This document shows, one piece after another, positions 7,296-13,798 of a stretch of 20,923 nucleotides of DNA. This stretch comes from Dehalococcoidia bacterium UBA2160 (GTDB taxonomy: Bacteria > Chloroflexota > Dehalococcoidia > Lucifugimonadales > UBA1123). Under the pieces are notes generated by a model. It did not search any database. It had not been told where the DNA came from and worked only from the letters and a program-made list of their open reading frames with translations. Positions within the stretch are counted from its first letter, which is position 1. Every line of letters begins with the position of its first letter. Where the stretch lies: NCBI GenBank assembly GCA_002328865.1, contig DCWO01000137.1, positions 1 through 20,923 on the forward strand. The letters are read 5' to 3'. The translations under genes and the position numbers were made by a program.

Positions 7296-8540
7296 TTGGC
7301 ATCGAACCACCACTTGCCCGAGCGTCCGCAACTCCGCGCCGTTGAGCCCCATTGGGTTGAGCACGAAGGACAGCCCCGTCTGTACCTGCACGACCCTCTC
7401 AGCATGTCGGAAACGACCATCGTGGTGCCCGAGGACATCGCCCAGGCCGTCGCGCTCATGGACGGCCAGCGCACCATCGGCGAGATTCGAGCCGCCCTTG
7501 CCCTAAGAGCCGGCATCGATCTAACAGACGCCAACGTGGCTGACATAGTGGCGCAGCTTGACCGAGCCCTGTTGATCGAAAACGGATCGTTCGTGGCCGC
7601 GGTCATCGAAGCATTGGACGCCTATCGTTCGGCTGAGTTTCGGCCGCCGTCTCACGCTGGAGCGGTGTACCCCGCGCGGCCACTTGAACTCGAAACGACG
7701 CTAAACCAATATCTCAGCGCCGTCGATGTTTCGGGCCACATCTCGCAAACCGGCGGCCTAGTCGGCATGGTATGCCCCCACATCGATTACCAGCGCGGTC
7801 ACGCGACTTATTCCGCGCTATGGAAAGCGGCCGCTCCCGATCTGGACGATATCGAATTGGTTGTAATTCTGGGCACCGACCACAGCGGGAGTCCAGGCGC
7901 GATCACGCTGACCCGTCAAAACTACGCAACTCCATACGGGACGCTGCCAACAGACACACAGGTCGTGGACCGGCTAGCCTCGGCGATGCACGAAACAGAC
8001 GTGTTCAGCGAGGAGATACATCACGCCACGGAGCACTCGATTGAATTAGCCGCGGTTTGGCTTCACCATTTCACACGCTCGCGGCAGGTGCAGACAGTCC
8101 CAGTGCTATGCGGGTCGTTTGCTCATGTCACCAGCGGCGGAGCCGAACCCAACGACATAGGTCAAATGGATGAGTTCTTAGGGGTCATGGGCGAAATCAT
8201 CGCCGAGCGGCGAACTCTCGTCGTCGCGGCAGGAGACCTGGCCCACGTCGGACCGGCGTTCGGAGATCGAGTCGCTGTGGATTCCGGCGCTCGTGACGCT
8301 CTGGGCGCGGCCGATCAGAAGTCGATCGATTCGATCTTGGCGGGCGATGCCGAAGCGTTTCTCGACCTTTCTCGCCAGGAGGCCGACTCCAGGAAGATCT
8401 GCGGATTGTCGGCGATCTACACGATGTTGCGGCTGCTCGATGGCGCACAGGGCGAGGCGTTCAGTTACGACCAATGCCAGGCCGACGCCCAGAACGGCTC
8501 GGTGGTGTCGATTCTCGGAACGCTGCTGTATCATGACTGA
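7296..8540 (+). CDS. MEMO-like protein with N-terminal PqqD-like domain
   Basis: The C-terminal part (about 118-414) is a MEMO domain (AmmeMemoRadiSam system protein B family), a fold related to non-haem iron dioxygenases. The pocket residues known from human MEMO1 have counterparts: H162 (PHIDY), H196 (GTDHSG), D314 and H317 (GDLAHVG) and C369 (KICGLSAI). Ahead of it, residues about 20-100 (core IAQAVALMDGQRTIGEI) match the pattern of PqqD/RRE-type winged helices. The protein is therefore about 120 residues longer than a plain MEMO protein. The start is TTG at 7296, with GAGG about 10 bases upstream. A methionine at residue 37 would cut off conserved sequence. cofE follows after 47 bases on the same strand. 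No AMMECR1 or radical SAM partner is present in the window. The reaction catalysed is not known. Confidence 0.85.
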   Translation: MASNHHLPERPQLRAVEPHWVEHEGQPRLYLHDPLSMSETTIVVPEDIAQAVALMDGQRTIGEIRAALALRAGIDLTDANVADIVAQLDRALLIENGSFVAAVIEALDAYRSAEFRPPSHAGAVYPARPLELETTLNQYLSAVDVSGHISQTGGLVGMVCPHIDYQRGHATYSALWKAAAPDLDDIELVVILGTDHSGSPGAITLTRQNYATPYGTLPTDTQVVDRLASAMHETDVFSEEIHHATEHSIELAAVWLHHFTRSRQVQTVPVLCGSFAHVTSGGAEPNDIGQMDEFLGVMGEIIAERRTLVVAAGDLAHVGPAFGDRVAVDSGARDALGAADQKSIDSILAGDAEAFLDLSRQEADSRKICGLSAIYTMLRLLDGAQGEAFSYDQCQADAQNGSVVSILGTLLYHD

Positions 8541-8587
8541 CCAACGGCGCCCATGCCGCAAATAACTAAACGGTCACAATTGACGAC

Positions 8588-9370
8588 ATGACAGATTCTG
8601 CTGCTCCGCATTATCCATCCGTTCAGGCCATCGGGATTGTCGGACTTCCGGAGATCGAACCGGGCGCAAACTTGGGCCGCCTGATTGCCGACGCGGCCGC
8701 CCGCCAGGGCACGCCGTTGATGCACGGCGACATCCTGGTTGTGACGCAAAAGATCGTCTCCAAAGCCGAAGACCGTGTAGTGGCGCTCAACAGCGTCGAG
8801 CCGTCAGAGTTCGCCGCCGCGTACGCGGCGGAGGCCGGCCGCGACCCACGACTGGTTGAGTTGGTGCTGCGAGAAAGCGCCGCGGTCGTCCGGATGGATG
8901 CTGAGAGGGGCGTGCTTATCACCGAGACCCACCACGGTTTCGTCTGCGCCAACGCGGGCATCGACATGTCGAACGTCCCCGATGAAGATTCCGCCTGCCT
9001 TCTGCCCGTCGACCCGGACGAGTCGGCCAGACGAATACGCGCCGACATCGAAGCCCGGTCAGGCGTGGCGCCGCCCATCATCATCTCGGACACGTTCGGC
9101 AGAGCATGGCGCGACGGGCACGTCAATTTCGCCATCGGGATCGCCGGCATGGATCCGATGGTGGACTATCGCGGCACCGAGGACGCCCATGGCCGGACGA
9201 TGCACGTCACCACCATCGCGGTGGCGGACGAATTAGCGGCGACAGCCGAGTTGGTCACGGCCAAGGCCATCAACGTCCCAGTTGCCCTGATCCGAGGGTT
9301 GCCCTATCGGGCCGCCGCATCGTCGACAGCGCCCCTGCTTCGAGAGCGGTCCCGCGATATGTTCAGATAA
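8588..9370 (+). CDS. cofE: Coenzyme F420-0:L-glutamate ligase (CofE)
   Basis: Adds glutamates to F420-0 with GTP to form the polyglutamate tail of the deazaflavin F420. The 260-residue length is normal for the stand-alone enzyme (it is also the N-terminal half of FbiB). Diagnostic blocks are HGDILVVTQKIVSKAE (about 46-61), ETHHGFVCANAGIDMSNVP (113-131) and ISDTFGRAWRDGHVN (166-180). The gene follows the MEMO-like gene by 47 bases and is likely co-transcribed. No ribosome site is obvious ahead of the ATG (AATTGACGAC). Its presence implies that the organism makes F420; the other cof genes are not in this window. Confidence 0.95.
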   Translation: MTDSAAPHYPSVQAIGIVGLPEIEPGANLGRLIADAAARQGTPLMHGDILVVTQKIVSKAEDRVVALNSVEPSEFAAAYAAEAGRDPRLVELVLRESAAVVRMDAERGVLITETHHGFVCANAGIDMSNVPDEDSACLLPVDPDESARRIRADIEARSGVAPPIIISDTFGRAWRDGHVNFAIGIAGMDPMVDYRGTEDAHGRTMHVTTIAVADELAATAELVTAKAINVPVALIRGLPYRAAASSTAPLLRERSRDMFR

Positions 9371-9384
9371 TTGCGTCGATAGCG

Positions 9385-9412
9385 CGATGCAGCGGAACTT
9401 GGCTCGGCATCG
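9385..9412 (+). terminator. Hairpin downstream of cofE
   Basis: CGATGC-AGC (9385-9393) pairs with GCT-(CG)-GCATCG (9402-9412), nine pairs with a two-base bulge and an 8-base loop. It starts 14 bases past the cofE stop. The following bases are C-rich rather than T-rich, so termination is only suggested by position. Confidence 0.35.
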
Positions 9413-9463
9413 TCCCCCCGACAACGTTGCTTAAGGTGAGGTTTCCGTGAGGGGTCTTATATT

Positions 9464-9490
9464 TCAACGCATTTCATGCATTTTAGTTGA
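9464..9490. promoter_or_regulatory. Candidate operator overlapping the regulator promoter
   Basis: TCAAC (9464-9468) and GTTGA (9486-9490) form inverted arms. Between them GCATTT occurs twice, at 9469 and 9478, a 9-base period. The right arm covers part of the -35 box, so a bound protein would block the promoter. Autoregulation by the downstream HTH protein is the simplest guess. Confidence 0.35.
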
Positions 9491-9516
9491 CACATCCGAA
9501 GCGTGAATTCTATACT
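9487..9516 (+). promoter_or_regulatory. Sigma-70 promoter of the SufR-like regulator
   Basis: TTGACA (9487-9492, perfect) and TATACT (9511-9516) are 18 bases apart. This is the best promoter in the window. Transcription would begin near 9523. It also shows that a GTG at 9503, in frame with the gene, cannot be the start because it lies inside the promoter. Confidence 0.8.
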
Positions 9517-9550
9517 TGAGAGAGTCTGGAATAGTATTGGAGGCGGCTGC

Positions 9551-10183
9551 ATGGAAGGTACACGACTTCGCATTCTGGAGTTGTTGCAAAAAAACAGTCA
9601 CGACACGGTCGGGGGCCTGGCAACCGCGATGGGTCTCGCCCCGGCGACCGTAAGACGTCATCTGGACATACTGCAGCGCGACCGCATGGTCGCGTTCGAG
9701 GAAGTCCGAAAGAAGACAGGCCGTCCCGAGTATTCCTTCTTCCTTACCGAGGAAGGCCAGGAGGCGATGCCGAAGGGCTACGACCACCTCCTGCGGTTGC
9801 TCGTCGAGGAACTCGGCGTGTTGACGTCTGGAGACTTGACTGGCTTAGCAGGACAAGACGTGTTGGAGGTTGTGTTCTCCCGACTGCCAGCCAAACTCGG
9901 CATGGACAACGCCGCAACTGCTGAGTCGGACAACATTGACGATCGTAAAGATGCTCTGCTCGACGTCCTCCAGACAGAGGATTTCGTGCCGGAGGCGAAC
10001 ATCGTCGACGGCAAGCTGCAGATCAGGCTCCAGAACTGCCCGTTCCGGTCCGTCGCCATGGCCAACACCACGGTATGCGATTTCGACGCCGCGGTCATCA
10101 ACGCCTCGATCGGGCAGGAGATGACACGCATCGAATGCATTCACGACGGCGACCCCGCCTGCGTATACGTGCAGGCGGACTGA
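9551..10183 (+). CDS. SufR/COG2345-type HTH regulator with C-terminal cysteines
   Basis: A DNA-binding regulator of 210 residues. Residues 1-65 form a winged helix (LRILELLQKN..., APATVRRHLDILQRD, and wing KKTGRPEYSFFLT). The C-terminal part carries four cysteines at 163, 176, 196 and 204, spaced C-x12-C-x19-C-x7-C, beginning with the family-typical NCPF. In SufR the same first spacing (C-x12-C) belongs to a [4Fe-4S] site, so Fe-S or redox sensing is likely but inferred. The start is the ATG at 9551 with GGAGG (9539-9543) 7 bases upstream. No suf genes are nearby. Its targets may be its own promoter, the cofE side or genes elsewhere. Confidence 0.88.
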   Translation: MEGTRLRILELLQKNSHDTVGGLATAMGLAPATVRRHLDILQRDRMVAFEEVRKKTGRPEYSFFLTEEGQEAMPKGYDHLLRLLVEELGVLTSGDLTGLAGQDVLEVVFSRLPAKLGMDNAATAESDNIDDRKDALLDVLQTEDFVPEANIVDGKLQIRLQNCPFRSVAMANTTVCDFDAAVINASIGQEMTRIECIHDGDPACVYVQAD

Positions 10184-10275
10184 TCGGAGCCCGGCCACCG
10201 GTCATTATTGGCGCGAGGTCGGCTTAAATCCCTGCCTGTGTAGCGTACCGGCTCTGAACGCTGCCGCGCCCAACG

Positions 10276-11274
10276 TCAGCGCATGAAAGCGGGGCTCAGC
10301 GACCTCAAGTTCGCTTCCGGCGCCTCGTGCGAGTATGTGCATCCCGGTCCCAGCATCCAGTGCGAGCCGCCCATGGCGGCTGCGGCGCGCGCTGCCTCTC
10401 CGGCCACCTCATCTGGCGAACCCCCGATCAGGGCGCCTCGGTGCGATACGCCGCCGATTGCAGCTTTGCCTGTTAGCTTCTCACCTTCGTCCAACCAGAC
10501 ATTTGTCTCGTCCTGCGTGTCCCAATTGAAGGCGGAAACCGGGTAGTCCGCCAGTTTCGAAAGCATGTTGTTCGAGCCGCAGACATGCAAAAGGTTGAAC
10601 TCGGCTTCGGGCAACGCCTCCAAGAGTCGGAGATCGTAAGGACGGCCAAATTCCGCGTATTCGTCATCAGTCAGACGGTCGTAGCTTCCCCAGCGCGTGG
10701 TGGCGAAGAAGATCCCGTCGGCCCCGATTGACAGGCATTCTCTCGCGAACCTGGTGTATGTGTCGGTCACCACGTCCAGGACTCGATGCACCTTCTCGGG
10801 GCTCATCCTCAGATGCTCGGTCATGGCATCCTCCGACTCGGTCAGCCGGCCCGCGATAGACAACGGCGTGAAGATCGTCATCAGAAACGGAACCTCTCCG
10901 TCCAATCCATCGGATATCAACCGTAACGCCTCCAGGTGCTCTCCCAGCACGCCCTGGCCGACGTCGAGCGGCTGAATGGCATCCCAGTCATCCGGCGATT
11001 TGACCGGCCAATCGACGATTTCAGGGTCCACGGTGTTGGAGTCGGAAAAGCGTGCGTCGACGCCCCAGTCTTCGTCGTGGTAGCTGGCCCTGGGGTTGAC
11101 TTTCATGAAGTCCCAGTCGTATTGGCGCTGAAACCCCAACATGGCGCCGGCCAATTCCGACGCCGAGTTCTCTTGCGCGAAAAAATGCCTCCACATGCTC
11201 ACTGGCGGCCGATCGAGTTCGGCGCCTGCCAGTGCCGCCCGGACACGCTCCCATCGAGTCATCTGATCGGTCAT
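10276..11274 (-). CDS. URO-D superfamily protein, MtaA/CmuA-like
   Basis: A 332-residue TIM-barrel protein of the uroporphyrinogen decarboxylase superfamily. It does not look like HemE itself: the substrate motif near the N-terminus reads LDRPPVSMWRHFF and lacks the HemE arginines. It carries HVC (H230, C232) and GPGCTYSHEAPE (C312). These sit where zinc-dependent corrinoid methyltransferases such as MtaA bind zinc, so a methyl-transfer or demethylation role is more likely than haem synthesis. The start is ATG at 11274, with GGGAG 6 bases ahead. An earlier methionine 43 codons upstream has no support. It is convergent with the regulator and separated by about 380 bases from the LVIVD gene on the same strand. 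No corrinoid protein gene is adjacent. Confidence 0.85.
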   Translation of the reverse strand: MTDQMTRWERVRAALAGAELDRPPVSMWRHFFAQENSASELAGAMLGFQRQYDWDFMKVNPRASYHDEDWGVDARFSDSNTVDPEIVDWPVKSPDDWDAIQPLDVGQGVLGEHLEALRLISDGLDGEVPFLMTIFTPLSIAGRLTESEDAMTEHLRMSPEKVHRVLDVVTDTYTRFARECLSIGADGIFFATTRWGSYDRLTDDEYAEFGRPYDLRLLEALPEAEFNLLHVCGSNNMLSKLADYPVSAFNWDTQDETNVWLDEGEKLTGKAAIGGVSHRGALIGGSPDEVAGEAARAAAAMGGSHWMLGPGCTYSHEAPEANLRSLSPAFMR

Positions 11275-11651
11275 CGCATTCTCCCGTGAATTTGACTGCG
11301 GCTTCAAGTCGTCAGCTTGGCCGTGAACGGCCAGAGCACCTTGGCGGGCCCCTGAATTCAACCGAACCGCGTGTCGGATTGGCTTGGCCGTAATGGTCAT
11401 CAACTAAATACGTTGTGCTCAACGCTTCTCGGTGTGCTGGATCGGCCGGAAAAAGAGAAGCAATTCGAGTCCTTCAGGCAACGTGGTGTGTCCAGCGGCC
11501 AGATTCTTCACCTGCGGGTTCAGAGTGACACAAATTGTTCGGCGCCACTTAATTTGTTTATCGCGATAACGGTCAGAGCGCCAGTGACCTGCCCGATCCA
11601 TCGATGGCCTGGGTCTCCAGGCCCAACCACACTTCCTCGGCCCAGTCGCGA
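11275..11651. other. Gene-free 377-base region upstream of the URO-D gene
   Basis: Short open frames here resemble nothing. The notable content is a pair of dyads at 11530-11569. I do not see a strong promoter on the minus strand, nor a T-rich terminator for the LVIVD gene. Confidence 0.4.
11530..11569. promoter_or_regulatory. Adjacent dyads, candidate operator
   Basis: ACAAATT (11530-11536) and AATTTGT (11551-11557) are perfect inverted arms around a 14-base centre containing GGCGCC. They are followed at once by a perfect 12-bp palindrome, TTATCGCGATAA (11558-11569). The stretch is AT-rich against GC-rich surroundings, as regulator sites often are. Confidence 0.4.
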
Positions 11652-12866
11652 TCAGACGTTGAGCTCGAGGACGTAGAGGCCGCCCTTGAAACGGTCGATT
11701 GCGTACACCAGGCCGTTTTCGTCGACGTATACATCGTTGATGTTCACGCCTTTGTCCGGGTCCGGGACCTCCGGGATAAAGTAGGCAACCTCCTCTGGCC
11801 TGAACGGGTCGCTGATGTCGTGGACTCGCACGCCTGCATTGAAGTAGGTCCCGAAGATCAATGTCTCCGACGACATCGACGTCGGCACGGGCAGGTTCTC
11901 GTGAATGTTGTGAGCGCCGAAGCGTCCCGGTCGACCGCCGAATTCCTCAACCGGCGGGAGAGGGAACGTGCTGATAATCACCGGGTTTGTCTCGTCTCTG
12001 ATGTCCATGACCCAAACGAGCTTCGGGTGGTCGGAAAGGTCTTCGGTGACTGCTTCGTCTGAGACGATCATGAGTTCTCGCTCGAACAGAGGCATTGCCG
12101 TATGGGTGAAGCCAGGGAACGGCGGGTGATAGTCCACGCGGCTGATCATGGACGGATGCGTTGCGTCGGCGATGTCGAGGATTATGGCGCCGCCGTCCAG
12201 GTATCCCAGGTAAGCCCGATCGGACCGTTGCGGGTAGACGTTGGCGTTGTGGATTCTGAATCCGGCGTCTACCGTGGTGTGTCGCACCGGCGGGTTCTCG
12301 GGGTCGTCCGCGCCGGTCCCCGGCAGCCACCATCTGCCCGCTTCCATGGGGTGCGATGGGTCGCCGACATCCACGATCATGTGGAACTGATCGTCTTTCT
12401 GGTTCCTTGGCGCGAAGTCGTCGGCGCCAGTGCTGACGTGCGCATACTTGCCGTCCACGAACCACAAGCAGTGGGCGCCGCGCGAGTACGGGCCCGAGGT
12501 GTCGAAATGAGAAACCTCACGCGGGTTTGCCGGATCGGCGACGTCATAGATGCTGAAACCGGCCGGTTTCAAGCCGGGACGCGACGTTTGATACGCGACC
12601 AACAAGAGGTCTTCGAACACAGCCAGCGAGTTCGATCGGACATCGGCATGCGGCAGGGTCGTCTGGATCACGGTCTTGGGGTTCTTGGGGTCGGTTACGT
12701 CGACTGCCGTATAGTCTTTGGGACCGCTCTCGTGGGCGATGTAGATCACCCTCCGCCCGTCCTTTGTCGCCTGTAGTCCGATTCCCTCCCCGCCGTTGCC
12801 GAAACCGTCTAAGTCGTGCTGGGCAAGTAGGGTCATGTTCTTTGCTTGGGCTGCTCCATCGGTCAT
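11652..12866 (-). CDS. LVIVD-repeat beta-propeller protein
   Basis: A 404-residue protein built of LVIVD-type repeats, each with a core like AxxxLxVVDVSDPxxP: YTAVDVTDPKNP, FSIYDVADPANP, HMIVDVGDPSHP, AIILDIADATHP, VWVMDIRDETNP and VRVHDISDPFRP are visible. These repeats are thought to fold as a beta-propeller; the function of the family is poorly known and often surface-related. No signal peptide is present with the chosen start, so it seems cytoplasmic. The start is ATG at 12866 with GGAGG 9 bases upstream. A methionine 20 codons earlier would place that ribosome site inside the gene. The neighbouring URO-D gene might share a pathway, but a 377-base gap separates them. Confidence 0.85.
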   Translation of the reverse strand: MTDGAAQAKNMTLLAQHDLDGFGNGGEGIGLQATKDGRRVIYIAHESGPKDYTAVDVTDPKNPKTVIQTTLPHADVRSNSLAVFEDLLLVAYQTSRPGLKPAGFSIYDVADPANPREVSHFDTSGPYSRGAHCLWFVDGKYAHVSTGADDFAPRNQKDDQFHMIVDVGDPSHPMEAGRWWLPGTGADDPENPPVRHTTVDAGFRIHNANVYPQRSDRAYLGYLDGGAIILDIADATHPSMISRVDYHPPFPGFTHTAMPLFERELMIVSDEAVTEDLSDHPKLVWVMDIRDETNPVIISTFPLPPVEEFGGRPGRFGAHNIHENLPVPTSMSSETLIFGTYFNAGVRVHDISDPFRPEEVAYFIPEVPDPDKGVNINDVYVDENGLVYAIDRFKGGLYVLELNV

Positions 12867-12904
12867 CGGGTCGAACCTCCGGTATTGTTGGGGTTGATCT
12901 GCTT

Positions 12905-12920
12905 GCTGGAGTTTACCAGC
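12905..12920 (-). promoter_or_regulatory. Extended -10 box within a small dyad upstream of the LVIVD gene
   Basis: On the minus strand TGG-TAAACT (12918-12910) fits an extended -10 promoter with a start near 12903, giving a leader of about 37 bases. The box is framed by the inverted arms GCTGG (12905-12909) and CCAGC (12916-12920), which could be an operator half-site pair. Confidence 0.35.
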
Positions 12921-13081
12921 CGTCAAGCGCGAGTCTGCCAGAGGATGTTCATCCGCGTCCTGCTGAACATGCAGTTGCGATGCGGCCGGGTCCCTGTGCC
13001 CCGTGGGAACAGCGTGTGCGTTGGCCGAAATCGAACCTCACAGGCCCGGGCGTCGCTGCCACGGACCTTGTCATCGAGCTG

Positions 13082-13798
13082 TCAGCCAGGAGCGCTTGCC
13101 TGGTAGGCGAGCGCAGTCAGGTCGATCGGCGCCATCGACGCCTTGTCGAGCAGTTGCAGGCCCTTGCGAGTATCGCTGGCTATCTTCGCCTTGTCGGATA
13201 CGCGGAGGCGTCGCTTGAAAAGGTAATAAGTGAACTCTTTGAGTTCCGTCAACGACATCGAATCGCTGTCCTCAAGCCCGTTCGCAGTTCGAAAGTCGTC
13301 CAGCAAGTCTGCGTGCGCGGACCGATAGATACGAAAGTGGGCTTCGTCGGTGTTGTCGACACCGTAGCGGCGCCCGTTGGCGTAGTGACGCTTCTCGATC
13401 TCGCTTTCGACCGTCTGCATGAGAGCGGTCTCCACTTCGACGCCGTAAAAGAAGTTCAGGTGTCCGCGAAACTTGTCACCGCCGAGCAACTCTTCGAAGT
13501 CGTCGTCGCTAAAGGGCTTCGGGAAGCGGCCGGTGAACAGCATCTCTTCGAGTTCGTCACGAGGGATCAGGTCATCGACCTCGAAGCTTAACCTTGCGGC
13601 CAGCGCGATCCAGTCGAATGCTTCGCCGCCAATGAAGTAGTCGTATCGCTGGCCCAGAATCTCTTCCTGAGGTTGGGTCCAGAGCGCCATCGTCTCGACG
13701 AGAGCCGTCGGCCAGTCCTTGCCGTCGCGGAGCGCCGCGCGCAGCCGTTCGATGGCTTCCTGCGCTCCGGTCCCCTGGATCGCCCCGCCTTCAATCAT
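13082..13798 (-). CDS. Uncharacterised 238-residue protein coupled to polX
   Basis: I do not recognise a family. The ATG at 13798 overlaps the polX stop by 8 bases (ATGATTGA), which indicates translational coupling and therefore a real gene. The protein is soluble, acidic and mostly helical. It has no visible Walker, HTH or metal motif. Conspicuous stretches are YDYFIGGEAFDWIALAARL (about 53-71), PFSDDDFEELLGGDKFRGHL (about 94-113), AHFRIYRSAHADLLDDFR (about 152-169) and a basic end YYLFKRRLRVSDKAKIA. The context suggests a link with the PHP nuclease made just upstream, or simply with the secA transcription unit. Confidence 0.8.
   Translation of the reverse strand: MIEGGAIQGTGAQEAIERLRAALRDGKDWPTALVETMALWTQPQEEILGQRYDYFIGGEAFDWIALAARLSFEVDDLIPRDELEEMLFTGRFPKPFSDDDFEELLGGDKFRGHLNFFYGVEVETALMQTVESEIEKRHYANGRRYGVDNTDEAHFRIYRSAHADLLDDFRTANGLEDSDSMSLTELKEFTYYLFKRRLRVSDKAKIASDTRKGLQLLDKASMAPIDLTALAYQASAPG

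Noticed and set aside
9503..9550. GTG at 9503 as the start of the SufR-like regulator
   Set aside because: The -10 box TATACT (9511-9516) lies downstream of it, so the codon would not be transcribed. The ATG at 9551 has a proper ribosome site.
11371..11676. Short open frames on both strands in the URO-D/LVIVD gap
   Set aside because: No ribosome site and no recognisable sequence were seen, and the stretch holds operator-like dyads.
12764..13591. A 275-codon plus-strand frame across the LVIVD start and the polX-coupled gene
   Set aside because: It runs antisense to two supported genes and has no ribosome site or family resemblance.
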